Assembly (NCBI RefSeq): GCF_009712605.1
Contig: NZ_WASO01000008.1
Location: 115,096-179,095, forward strand
Source of the DNA: Paludibacter sp.
Lineage (GTDB): Bacteria > Bacteroidota > Bacteroidia > Bacteroidales > Paludibacteraceae
Reading direction: 5' to 3'
Length of the DNA stretch: 64,000 nucleotides
Shown: piece by piece, positions 25,465 through 33,621 of the stretch
Layout: each line of letters opens with the position of its first letter
Position numbering within the stretch: the first letter of the stretch is position 1
The notes under the pieces: model-generated
The model's input: the letters and a program-made list of their open reading frames with translations, nothing else
Databases searched by the model: none
What the model was told of the DNA's origin: nothing
Program-made: the position numbers and the translations under genes

Positions 25465-25709
25465 ATCAGAAAAATTTTATTGGTTAATATCTGCTTCAGC
25501 TCATCGTTGGACGGCACACGTCCCTTTACCACCACTTTCCCATCGACAACCAATGCCGGAGTAGACATTACATTGAATTTCATGATTTCCATGATATCTT
25601 CCACTTTGGTGACCTCGGCATCGATGCCGTTTTGAGCCACTACTTCGCGCACTGCTTTTTCAAGCGATTTACATTTGGCGCATCCGGTTCCTAATACTTG
25701 AATTTTCAT
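25461..25709 (-). CDS. arsE: ArsE-like small thioredoxin (TM0996/MTH895 family)
   Basis: This 82-aa cytosolic glutaredoxin-like protein has the redox motif GTGCAKCKSLEKAV (CxxC at about 9 and 12), the thioredoxin cis-Pro loop MSTPALVVDGKVVVKGRVPS and the typical C-terminal helix SNDELKQIL. In arsEFG clusters the equivalent protein is called ArsE; outside that context it would be called a TM0996/MTH895 thioredoxin. It could also serve ArsC as a reductant. It is 18 nt after arsR. Confidence 0.8.
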   Translation of the reverse strand: MKIQVLGTGCAKCKSLEKAVREVVAQNGIDAEVTKVEDIMEIMKFNVMSTPALVVDGKVVVKGRVPSNDELKQILTNKIFLI

Positions 25710-25727
25710 TTGTATGTAATTAAAATG

Positions 25728-26060
25728 TTAGTCGCAACAAAGATCTTTTTCTTTTAATGAAGCAAAGAATGTGTTGAAATACACCTGCGCTTTTGCCCAG
25801 TTCTCCCGATGAATGCAGTATTTCACCTTGGGGACTTCGATGGTTCCGGTAATAAGTCCGGACTCTTTCAACTCTTTCAGATGTTGAGAAACGGTAGCCT
25901 TGGCAATCGGCAGTTCATTGTTGATATCGCCAAAATAGCAACTGTCGAGGTTGGCTAAAAAGCTAAGAATGGCAATACGTGCCGGGTGCCCCATCGCTTT
26001 GGCAAAGCGGGCAAGTTGCTCATTATCTATCGCATACTCTTGTTTTTCGCAGCAATTCAT
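25728..26060 (-). CDS. arsR: ArsR-family metalloregulator
   Basis: This 110-aa winged-helix repressor has ARFAKAMGHPARIAILSFL, then LPIAKATVSQHLKELKESGLI (recognition helix). Metal-site candidates are Cys in NLDSCYFGD, the N-terminal MNCCEK and the C-terminal LCCD; the usual ELCVCDL site is absent, so the arsenic site is of another type. It heads the operon and presumably represses it through the palindrome at 26085-26106. I prefer ATG 26060 because the other candidate at 26078 leaves almost no leader after the -7 box. Confidence 0.93.
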   Translation of the reverse strand: MNCCEKQEYAIDNEQLARFAKAMGHPARIAILSFLANLDSCYFGDINNELPIAKATVSQHLKELKESGLITGTIEVPKVKYCIHRENWAKAQVYFNTFFASLKEKDLCCD

Positions 26061-26084
26061 AGTGTAAATTATTTTCATTGTTCG

Positions 26085-26121
26085 TTGTTCGCAAAATTAC
26101 GAACAATATTCAATCTACAAA
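26085..26121 (-). promoter_or_regulatory. ars-hgc operon promoter with ArsR operator
   Basis: On the minus strand TTTG (26118-26121) lies 18 nt upstream of -7 TAATTTTG (26092-26099). A perfect inverted repeat TTGTTCG/CGAACAA (26085-26091 and 26100-26106) has the -7 box as its 8-nt spacer, so ArsR binding would block the promoter. A further direct TTGTTCG lies at 26078-26084. Confidence 0.75.
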
Positions 26122-26248
26122 GTTAAACAATGTTATCATTATGAATTCCACCCAAAAAACCGCAGTCGAATTATCTCTGCACTGAAAAATCTCATTACTA
26201 AACCGCTGCTATTTTGAGTCTGTTTAATGAAAAAGTCACAACTATTCG

Positions 26249-26256
26249 TATTTTTG
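26249..26256 (+). promoter_or_regulatory. -7 element for mgtC-like gene
   Basis: TATTTTTG (TAnnTTTG) lies 26 nt before the ATG, divergent from the ars promoter. Confidence 0.5.
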
Positions 26257-26282
26257 TACATCACATCTAATTCCCGTAAAAT

Positions 26283-26909
26283 ATGCAATTAGACTACGTA
26301 CCTTATGTGCAGATACTGGCAGCCTTTGCAGCAGGCGCCACACTCGGACTGGAACGGGAGTACCACAACAAACCGGCCGGGTTCCGTACCATGATTTTGA
26401 TCACCGTGAGTTCCTGCCTGTTTACCATCCTGTCGGTATCCTGGACCGGCGACGACCGGATTGCCTCCAACATAGTGACCGGCATTGGTTTTATCGGCGC
26501 CGGTGTGGTGTTCAAAGAAGGGGCTAACGTGAAGGGAATTACTTCTGCAGCCATTATCTGGATGGCGGCAGCTATCGGAATGTGTATCGGGTTGCAGCAT
26601 TATGTACTGGCGGCTATGGTGGTAGTATTGGTAATGTTGGTATTGTTGGCTCTGTTCAAGTTCGAAACGGCATTCGACAACCTTCATCAAATGAAAAGCT
26701 ATGAAATCCGATTTGTCGCCGAAGAATACTCCATCGACGAGTTGGAAAGAGAATTTACCGGCATGCACATTAAGTTTCTTCGTACCAAAACCAGTAAACA
26801 AATGGGCATTGTGAGCGTGGAATACAACATTGAGATTCATCCGGGCAAGCGCGATCAATTTGAATCGTTTCTGATTCGTAATTCTCACATTTCCAGTTTC
26901 GAAGCCTAA
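26283..26909 (+). CDS. MgtC/SapB family membrane protein
   Basis: This 208-aa protein has the MgtC/SapB membrane core: LAAFAAGATLGLEREYHNKPAGFRTMILITVSSCLFTILS, then IVTGIGFIGAGVVFKEG and ITSAAIIWMAAAIGMCIGL, all highly conserved. A soluble ACT-like C-terminal part covers about 135-208. The protein sits in the inner membrane. MgtC-type proteins act in low-magnesium or acid survival and F-ATPase control, but the role of this environmental form is unknown. An unrelated DNA-repair-like gene follows after 17 nt. Confidence 0.93.
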   Translation: MQLDYVPYVQILAAFAAGATLGLEREYHNKPAGFRTMILITVSSCLFTILSVSWTGDDRIASNIVTGIGFIGAGVVFKEGANVKGITSAAIIWMAAAIGMCIGLQHYVLAAMVVVLVMLVLLALFKFETAFDNLHQMKSYEIRFVAEEYSIDELEREFTGMHIKFLRTKTSKQMGIVSVEYNIEIHPGKRDQFESFLIRNSHISSFEA

Positions 26910-26926
26910 CAATCACCCTTACTACA

Positions 26927-28012
26927 ATGACTCTTCAGGAGATAACTACCCTGCGTTTACAAAATCAACAGATTATCACCAACCATTCGGGAAACATTGT
27001 TTCTCTGGTAGAAAAGATGGGCGCTTTACAGGCTCAGGATTATGCCATGGCAAAATGGGCTTTAGGTGTACGCATGTCATCTGTTTCGGACGAGAGCGTC
27101 AATGAAGCGATTGCATCTGCATCAATAATTCGCACTCATGTACTGCGCCCTACCTGGCACTTCGTTCCGGCACGTGATGTTGTTTGGATGACACGACTCT
27201 CGGCTGACCGGATTAAAACCTCCATGCGAACCCGCGACCGTCAACTGGAATTAACGGAAGATGTTTTCACCTCATCCAACAACATCTTAGCTACTGCTCT
27301 GGCTGATGGAAAATCTATGACCCGGGAAGAGATTGCCCTGCTTCTGCAACAAAAAGGAATCCGGACAAATGAAAACCGTTTGTCGCACCTGTTGATGCGT
27401 GCCGAACTGGAACTGATTATCTGTAGCGGAGCTTACCGGCGAGGAAAACCGTCATTCAGATTATTGGAAAAATGCATTTCCAACCCCATAGAACTATCCA
27501 GAGAAGAATCTCTGTCCACTCTGGCAAAGCGTTATTTTTCGGCTCACGGGCCGGCAACAATTGCCGACTTCGTATGGTGGTCGGGGCTCTCGCAAAGTGA
27601 AGCCAAACAAGGAATAGAAGCAAACAAACACGCATTTGAATCACTAACAATCAACGGGCAAATCTATTGGATGAATCGGGATAGTCAAGCAGATACAACT
27701 GCAAATTCCCTTGTTCACTTACTACCCGCCTTCGATGAATATCTGATCAGTTACCGCGACCGTTCGGCAATGATTGCTTCCCATCATAATCCCAAAACGA
27801 TCTACACCAACGGCGTTTTTCGGCCTGTGGTGGTAGTCAACGGAAAAGTTGCGGGACTGTGGTCTCGAACAATTAAAAAAGAAGTTGTCACGGTAAGCAT
27901 TGCTATGTTTGATGATTTTTCAGACGATGTCAGGAGTTTGATTAAAAAGAGTGTTAAACCGTACGGCGTCTTTCTTGGAAAAATTGTAGATTTGACGATA
28001 AAAGCAATATGA
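26927..28012 (+). CDS. winged-helix protein, AlkZ-like (HTH_42) DNA glycosylase family
   Basis: This 361-aa protein is of the HTH_42 family that includes AlkZ and YcaQ. The diagnostic entry MGALQAQDYAMAKWALGVRM has the QxQ pattern (QAQ) of the AlkZ catalytic motif. The segment RTHVLRPTWHFVPARDVVWM and the late LLPAFDEYLISYRDRS are also family hallmarks. AlkZ unhooks interstrand crosslinks and is tied to azinomycin resistance; most relatives are uncharacterised glycosylases. It is cytosolic. Its stop overlaps the downstream VOC gene by 4 nt. Confidence 0.85.
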   Translation: MTLQEITTLRLQNQQIITNHSGNIVSLVEKMGALQAQDYAMAKWALGVRMSSVSDESVNEAIASASIIRTHVLRPTWHFVPARDVVWMTRLSADRIKTSMRTRDRQLELTEDVFTSSNNILATALADGKSMTREEIALLLQQKGIRTNENRLSHLLMRAELELIICSGAYRRGKPSFRLLEKCISNPIELSREESLSTLAKRYFSAHGPATIADFVWWSGLSQSEAKQGIEANKHAFESLTINGQIYWMNRDSQADTTANSLVHLLPAFDEYLISYRDRSAMIASHHNPKTIYTNGVFRPVVVVNGKVAGLWSRTIKKEVVTVSIAMFDDFSDDVRSLIKKSVKPYGVFLGKIVDLTIKAI

Positions 28013-28391
28013 AGATCCACCATATAGCCATCTGGGTGAAAGACCTGGAAAACATGAGGAATTTCTACCTGAAATACTTTGACTGTCAATCGGGAGAACG
28101 TTACGAGAACCCAACTAAGGGTTTCTCTTCTTTTTTTATCCGGTTTGATGGCAGAGCATGCCTTGAGCTGATGCCCGCAATGATATTTCGGAGAATACCA
28201 GCAGGGATGCTTTCGGATGGACTCATCTGGCGATTCAGATTGGCAGCAAGACTGAAGTTGACCGCATGACACGCAGGTTCGAAGAAGATGGACTGACAAT
28301 TGAGAGTCGTCCTCGTGTTACCGGCGATGGGTATTACGAGAGTGTAATTCTCGATCCGGAAGGAAATCGAATTGAACTGGTTGGCGAATAA
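28009..28391 (+). pseudogene. VOC-family protein, frameshifted
   Basis: The first frame reads MKIHHIAIWVKDLENMRNFYLKYF...ACLELMP (28009 to about 28176), a clear glyoxalase/VOC start. It then runs into unrelated sequence. From about 28176 another frame continues the same domain: RNDISENTSRDAFGWTHLAIQIGSK...VTGDGYYESVILDPEGNRIELVGE, ending with TAA at 28391. One nucleotide lost in the CCCGC stretch at 28173-28177 explains it. The two parts together make a full VOC domain of about 127 aa. It is a recent pseudogene or a base-calling error. Confidence 0.85.
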
Positions 28392-28428
28392 GGACGAACG
28401 ATATACGTAAAAAAATTAGACATTAAGC

Positions 28429-30873
28429 ATGAAGAAATTGGTTTTGTTAGTTGGTTTATTGGCAAGTATGACTGTCTTTGCACAGACACCTCAGGCGACA
28501 CCAGCAACCGCTACAACAGACACGAGTAACATTAGCAAAGGTCCTAAACAGGAAACACCGCGCCATCGTCGCAAAATGATGTGGGCCTCCGCTGACACGA
28601 TTACCTCAGGCGACTACATGATGAGTATCGAACGGGTAAACGATAAGCTCAACGCCATTCGCGACAGTGTAAAATTGAGTCTGGAAGTGATGGGAGCCGG
28701 TCGTCAGTTGGACAAAATTGCCAAAGATATTGCAGAAATAAAGGAACGTCTCGGTGGACGGCGAGCACGAGTCAATTTGCGCAACCTGTACCTTTATCAG
28801 AGCTTTCTCGACAACCTCGATGAAGACAACCTACTGATAAGAAAGTATCTTACATCTACCTACAACCGCTTTTATCGTTCCAAACTGGGGCTAAAGACGG
28901 TGATGAAAGACTCTATTTTCAAACGCCTGGACAAGGATACGATCATGGCAAAACAGTTTGACCAACGCCTCGATCGTATGCAACGCAAATGGGTGCGTAC
29001 CGACAGCATGACACGTGTCGGCCTAAATCTGCTGAACGAATTGAAGATGAAAGTGTCTGACAATTCGATGAATATTGGCAACATGCTTAATATGATTGAC
29101 AACCGGCTTGATAAAGCCGACATGCAACTGTTCGGCAAAGAAGCTCCCTGTTTATGGCAATTCAATGTTCCCGACACGGTTAATTCAAAACTGTATAAAT
29201 CGGCCGCCTCCATCTCGCTCCTTGAGCAAAAAGCTCTTGCCTATTATTTCGACAAAACATCGCTAAGACGGATTGTGATGTTGGTGGTGGCACTATTACT
29301 TTTGGGTTGGTGGTGGTTCAAACGACGCCAGTTTAAAAATTTCCGCAATCAGAAAGCTGAATTTGCATTCCTTCACCTGAAATATATCAATACCCATCCT
29401 GTTTTATCGCTGTTGATGGTTCTTTTTGCATTGATACCTTTCTTTGATGCTTACGCCCCTACCCTCTATCTGACAGGCGAATACCTTATTTCGTTCATAA
29501 TCGCATCGATGATTTTCTATTCGCAATGGGATCGCAAAACATGGTACGCATGGATTGTACTGGTTGTTATGTTTGTAGTAGTTTCCGTATCTTACGTATG
29601 GGTAGAACCTAAATTGTTGCCACGCTACTGGCTGGCCTTGTTGCAAATCGGTGTCATTGTGTTTGCACAACGATTTTATAACCGTAGCAATGATAAAGTA
29701 TCGTACCGCCAATGGATTCGCGTGTCGATGTATGTAACGCTTCTATTGGCCGGATTATCCATTTTGACGAATATTTTCGGACGTTTCTCACTTGCCGGAA
29801 TCATTGGTGTGGCTTCGATTTTTACGCTGATGCAAGCAATCATACTCCCGCTTTTCATCGACACTGTTCTGGAGATAATCGTATTGCAGATTCAATCAGG
29901 TCGTTTACGCAAAGGTATAAAAACGCCTTTCGATCCTACGGAGGTTATTAAAAAGCTAAAATTGCCATTAATTGCTTTTGCTATTTTACTATGGGTAATG
30001 ATGTTGGCTTCCAATCTAAATGTTTACCACGGCATTAGCGAATGGATAAACAACCTGTTGACGTCTCCACGTACGGTAGGAAGCATTTCGTTCAAACTGT
30101 CGAGCGTATTGTTATTCTTTATTATTATCTGGTTTGCACATATTTTGCAGCGACTTATCAGCTTCCTGTTTGGTGAAACGGGCAATGAAGCCGAAGATGG
30201 ATCCATTTCTAAAGGACAGCACTCCCGTTTGCTGATGCTTCGTCTGTTGGTACTTTGTGGTGGTTATCTCCTGGCCGTGGCGGCTTCGGGATTGCCTATC
30301 GACAAAATAACTATCGTGCTCGGCGCTCTGGGCGTTGGTATCGGTATGGGCTTACAGAACATCGTCAACAATTTCGTTTCTGGTATCATTCTGATTTTTG
30401 ATGGTTCACTGCAAATTGGGGATGTGATCGAAGTGAGCGGACAATCAGGGAAGGTAAAAGAAATTGGCCTGAGAGCCAGCACACTTAATACCGCCGACGG
30501 TGCCGAAGTAATTATCCCAAACGGCACTATTCTATCACAAAACATTGTAAACTGGACATTTAGCAACGAACAACGCAGAGTAATGATAGAATTTTCTCTC
30601 GCGGGAAACGAACTTGATGCAAATGTAATTAGTGCAACCATCAATACCACAATCAGCGAAATAAAGAATGTAATTGTCCAAAAGCAACCAGTCATTCTAT
30701 TTACACAGGTTCAGGAACACTCCTGCCGCCTGACAGTTCGATTCTGGAGCAATGTAGCCAATACTGATCAGGTAAAAAGCGATGCGCTATTGCATCTCAA
30801 TGCTGCATTTCTGAAAAAGGATATTAAAATGGTTTACGACAATTTTGTTATTCAGGCAGTCAATGTCCGCTAA
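28429..30873 (+). CDS. large MscS-family mechanosensitive channel
   Basis: This 814-aa protein has a signal peptide (to about 19) and a periplasmic helical domain with coiled-coil character (about 60-260). Many membrane segments follow (about 285-560 and later), and the MscS core is LGALGVGIGMGLQNIVNNFVSGIILIFDGSLQIGDVIEVSGQSGKVKEIGLRASTLNTADGAEVIIPNG. The Gly/Ala-rich pore helix and beta domain are typical. It should open on membrane tension at osmotic downshock, in the inner membrane. The long periplasmic domain is like MscK/MscM types. It is monocistronic. Confidence 0.92.
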   Translation: MKKLVLLVGLLASMTVFAQTPQATPATATTDTSNISKGPKQETPRHRRKMMWASADTITSGDYMMSIERVNDKLNAIRDSVKLSLEVMGAGRQLDKIAKDIAEIKERLGGRRARVNLRNLYLYQSFLDNLDEDNLLIRKYLTSTYNRFYRSKLGLKTVMKDSIFKRLDKDTIMAKQFDQRLDRMQRKWVRTDSMTRVGLNLLNELKMKVSDNSMNIGNMLNMIDNRLDKADMQLFGKEAPCLWQFNVPDTVNSKLYKSAASISLLEQKALAYYFDKTSLRRIVMLVVALLLLGWWWFKRRQFKNFRNQKAEFAFLHLKYINTHPVLSLLMVLFALIPFFDAYAPTLYLTGEYLISFIIASMIFYSQWDRKTWYAWIVLVVMFVVVSVSYVWVEPKLLPRYWLALLQIGVIVFAQRFYNRSNDKVSYRQWIRVSMYVTLLLAGLSILTNIFGRFSLAGIIGVASIFTLMQAIILPLFIDTVLEIIVLQIQSGRLRKGIKTPFDPTEVIKKLKLPLIAFAILLWVMMLASNLNVYHGISEWINNLLTSPRTVGSISFKLSSVLLFFIIIWFAHILQRLISFLFGETGNEAEDGSISKGQHSRLLMLRLLVLCGGYLLAVAASGLPIDKITIVLGALGVGIGMGLQNIVNNFVSGIILIFDGSLQIGDVIEVSGQSGKVKEIGLRASTLNTADGAEVIIPNGTILSQNIVNWTFSNEQRRVMIEFSLAGNELDANVISATINTTISEIKNVIVQKQPVILFTQVQEHSCRLTVRFWSNVANTDQVKSDALLHLNAAFLKKDIKMVYDNFVIQAVNVR

Positions 30874-30927
30874 AATTTTCATTACGAAGGACTGGTCAAA
30901 CAACGAACATATTTCATTTATAAACCA

Positions 30928-31500
30928 ATGCACACAACAATTCACGACGATAAAGAATTTACAAATAAAGCATTTACGCAGGATGAACTCCGCAATTGCG
31001 AGTTCGATAATTGTACATTTACAAACTGTGATTTTTCAGAAGCTGAATACATGGCCGGCACATATATCGATTGCCGGTTTGTCGGTTGCAATCTGAGCAT
31101 GGTTAAAATGAACAACTGTCAGCTAAACAGTGTTGATTTTAAGGGTTGCAAGCTGATGGGAACGTCGTTTATCGACTGCAACGATACGCTTTTTAATGTC
31201 CGCTTCGACGATTGCATGATGGACTATAGCCTGTTATCCGGAAAGAAGTTAGCCAAAACTCCATTCGTCAAATGTTCGCTCCGCAACGCCGACTTTACCG
31301 AATGCGACCTGAGCAAAGCCCGCTTCACGGAATGTAACCTTGAAAATACGGTATTTCTGCACACGAACCTGAAAGAGGCCGATTTTCAGACCGCATTTAA
31401 TTACACCATTGACCCTGACGCCAATATACTTCGTAAAGCAAAATTTTCGTTGCAGGGTGTTCCCGGTTTATTGGCGAAATACGGAATTATCATCGAATAA
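30928..31500 (+). CDS. pentapeptide-repeat protein, Qnr-like
   Basis: This 190-aa protein consists mainly of A(D/N)LXX-type repeats: CEFDN CTFTN CDFSE, then CNLSM and CQLNS VDFKG CKLMG, and later ADFTE CDLSK ARFTE CNLEN. They form a right-handed quadrilateral beta-helix. The interruption at about 90-110 and the tail FNYTIDPDANILRKAKFSLQGVPGLLAKYGIIIE resemble Qnr/MfpA proteins, DNA mimics that protect gyrase. It ends 11 nt before a GNAT gene. Whether it affects quinolone action is not shown. Confidence 0.88.
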   Translation: MHTTIHDDKEFTNKAFTQDELRNCEFDNCTFTNCDFSEAEYMAGTYIDCRFVGCNLSMVKMNNCQLNSVDFKGCKLMGTSFIDCNDTLFNVRFDDCMMDYSLLSGKKLAKTPFVKCSLRNADFTECDLSKARFTECNLENTVFLHTNLKEADFQTAFNYTIDPDANILRKAKFSLQGVPGLLAKYGIIIE

Positions 31501-31511
31501 ACAGCCCGGAT

Positions 31512-31973
31512 ATGTTGAAACAGGAACGAACTACCAATGAAAACGCAGCGTTTCGTCGTCTGATTGCCGAACTGGACGAGGACCTGAACAGTCGCTACGG
31601 AGAGTTGCAGAAACAATACAATGGGTTTAACCGGGTTGATAAAATCGACACCGTGGTAATTGCCCGGATAGAGAATGAAGCCGTAGGCTGTGGTTGTTTC
31701 AAACCGTTTGATAACGAAACGGTAGAAATAAAGCGGGTGTTCGTTCAGAAAAGCTTCAGAGGCAAGGGTATTGCCGATGCCATTCTGAAAGAATTAGAAA
31801 CATGGGCTGCCGAACTTGGATTTACCTCAGCTATCCTCGAAACGGGCAAAAGTCAGCCGGAAGCCATTCGATTCTATACAAAACAAGGTTATGCTGCCAT
31901 CCCCAACTTCGGACAGTATGTTGGCAATGATAATAGCATCTGTATGAAGAAAGCATTCGGGATTATGTTTTAA
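31512..31973 (+). CDS. GNAT-family N-acetyltransferase
   Basis: This 153-aa GNAT enzyme has the acetyl-CoA loop VFVQKSFRGKGIADAILKELETWA (RGKGIA). EAIRFYTKQGYAAIPNFGQYVGNDNSICMKK is the usual end. NAAFRRLIAELDEDLNSRYGELQKQYNGFN at the start is characteristic of a subgroup related to YjdJ or PAI-type enzymes. The substrate is unknown. It is likely cotranscribed with the pentapeptide-repeat gene. Confidence 0.88.
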   Translation: MLKQERTTNENAAFRRLIAELDEDLNSRYGELQKQYNGFNRVDKIDTVVIARIENEAVGCGCFKPFDNETVEIKRVFVQKSFRGKGIADAILKELETWAAELGFTSAILETGKSQPEAIRFYTKQGYAAIPNFGQYVGNDNSICMKKAFGIMF

Positions 31974-32025
31974 TCTACAGATTAAATTTTTCACCGAAAC
32001 AGCATTTTGTTAATATAAATTTTTA

Positions 32026-32033
32026 TATATTTG
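32026..32033 (+). promoter_or_regulatory. -7 element of the MORN/TonB gene
   Basis: TATATTTG, with TTTG 16 nt upstream (32006-32009). It lies inside a longer reading frame and places the start at 32055. Confidence 0.5.
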
Positions 32034-32054
32034 TCGGACATAAAATTAAACAAT

Positions 32055-32933
32055 ATGTCGACCACAAAACGCATTTTCCTCTCTGTCTGCCTTCTGACCA
32101 TTGTTCTCGCTATACACTCGCAAACGATAGTATATCTGGATGCGAATGACAAGCCGGTTAAAAAACCGTCCAAAGCCTCTAAATACATGACCATGACCCG
32201 GGATTCCGTAAATCCCGACAAAGCTGAAACCCGACTTTATGACATGGGCAACCACCTGCTGAAACTTAATCATTTTGCCTCTTTGATCCTTTCAAAACAA
32301 GATGGCATCCAACGGGAATGGTATCTGAACGGCCAATTAAAAAGTGAGTGGATTATGCAGGACGGCAAGTTAAATGGTTATAACAGAACCTGGTTTGAAA
32401 ATGGACAGATCAAAAGCGATTCCTATTTCAAAGACAATTTGCAGTACGGGTCTGATAAAGAGTGGTATCAAAACGGACAACTGTTGAGATATACTGAATA
32501 TACCAACAATAAAATTCACGGCAAATTATTGACATATTGGCAAAACGGACATTTAAGAAGAGTTGATATTTATGACATGGGGGAATTAAAGGAAGGACAA
32601 TGTTTTGATTCGTTGGACAATAAGATTCCTTACATAAAATACCTGGAAATGCCTCAATTTCCGAACGGAGATGTCTCTGCATTTTTAGCTCGCACAGTTC
32701 AATATCCTATTATGGCTCAGAAAAACCGCATTCAGGGACGGGTAATTGTACAATTCGTTGTTGATAAAAATGGCACTATTTCGGAGATAAAAGTGGTAAA
32801 ATCTGTCGACTCATCATTGGATAGAGAGGCTGTCAGGGTTGTGAGCAGAATGCCCAACTGGGTTCCCGGAAAAAGAGAAGGAGAGCCAGTAAACGTAAAA
32901 TATACCTTACCTATAAATTTCAGATTGCAATAG
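32055..32933 (+). CDS. MORN-like repeat protein with C-terminal TonB domain
   Basis: This 292-aa protein has a signal peptide (about 1-23). At least five YwqK/MORN-like repeats lie at about 95-185 (EWYLNGQLKSEW, TWFENGQIKSDSYF, EWYQNGQLLRYTEY, LTYWQNGHLRRV). A TonB C-terminal domain covers about 205-292 (VQYPIMAQKNRIQGRVIVQFVVDKNGTISEIKVVKS...NWVPGKREGEPV). There is no membrane anchor apart from the signal, so it is probably secreted to the periplasm. TonB-C domains usually touch outer-membrane receptors or peptidoglycan. Its 3' end overlaps the convergent TatD-like gene by 14 nt. Confidence 0.85.
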   Translation: MSTTKRIFLSVCLLTIVLAIHSQTIVYLDANDKPVKKPSKASKYMTMTRDSVNPDKAETRLYDMGNHLLKLNHFASLILSKQDGIQREWYLNGQLKSEWIMQDGKLNGYNRTWFENGQIKSDSYFKDNLQYGSDKEWYQNGQLLRYTEYTNNKIHGKLLTYWQNGHLRRVDIYDMGELKEGQCFDSLDNKIPYIKYLEMPQFPNGDVSAFLARTVQYPIMAQKNRIQGRVIVQFVVDKNGTISEIKVVKSVDSSLDREAVRVVSRMPNWVPGKREGEPVNVKYTLPINFRLQ

Positions 32934-33588
32934 TTTTATCGTGCGTATGAATATCGATGAATTGACTGTCCATATTTGCGATTAACCGATTGGTTTGGCT
33001 GAGCAATAATTCAACCGAAATTCCTTTCACTTCGGCAATTTGAAAGCAAATTTCTTCAATCGGCAACTTGCTTTCATCCGTCTCAGTGCAGAGCCGTTCC
33101 AAAGGTGTAATTCTAACGCTTTCTGCATTGAATTTTTCACCATACGAGAGATAGAAACCCAACTCCAGCAACTGACGAGCCAGTTCCGGTTTACCCCGAA
33201 AGCCGTGAATAATCCAGGGTACTGATGGCAGCACTTTTTTGCGGATGGTAATCAACTCCTGCCATGCCTTCACGCAATGGATAATCAGAGGCTTTTGAAT
33301 CTCTTCGGCTAGTTCTATTTGCCTCAAAAAGACCGTCTGCTGCAAAGCAAAATCGGTTTTGCAAACTTTATCCAACCCTGCTTCACCAATCAGCACCACC
33401 CGTTTTTTGCCCGCTACTTCACTCTGCATCCGCAACTGTTCTTCCCAATCAGCAGCCACATACCACGGATGCAAACCGACGGAAATCAAGCGATCGCTTT
33501 GTTCCGTCAAGGCTTCGGCAGGAAATAAATTCCAAATGGTTATCATCGTTTCTGGTTTCAAAGTTTCAAAACTCTTCGCTTTCATCAC
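32920..33588 (-). CDS. TatD-like metal hydrolase, apparently circularly permuted
   Basis: This 222-aa TatD-family protein shows ISVGLHPWYV, VLIGEAGLDK, KPLIIHCVKAW, PWIIHGFRGKPELARQLLELGFYLSYGE and ETDES, all typical. The metal-binding opening strand (IDIHTH) is missing from the N-terminus, where the chain starts directly with PETMITIWNLFP. It appears instead at the very C-terminus as FIDIHTH (His214, His216). In a TIM barrel first and last strands adjoin, so the site could still form. The start is GTG 33588 or the next ATG. The gene follows the RecD-like helicase by 33 nt. Confidence 0.85.
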   Translation of the reverse strand: MMKAKSFETLKPETMITIWNLFPAEALTEQSDRLISVGLHPWYVAADWEEQLRMQSEVAGKKRVVLIGEAGLDKVCKTDFALQQTVFLRQIELAEEIQKPLIIHCVKAWQELITIRKKVLPSVPWIIHGFRGKPELARQLLELGFYLSYGEKFNAESVRITPLERLCTETDESKLPIEEICFQIAEVKGISVELLLSQTNRLIANMDSQFIDIHTHDKTIAI

Positions 33589-33621
33589 TGAGTACTGTTT
33601 ACGGCATACTGAGTACTGCTT

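Noticed and set aside
26289..26912. 207-codon frame opposite the mgtC-like gene
   Set aside because: It is His/Gln-rich nonsense made by reading the complement of a conserved membrane protein.
28009..28269. Separate 86-aa protein
   Set aside because: The C-terminal part is out-of-frame; the rest of the VOC domain continues in another frame, so it is a frameshifted gene.
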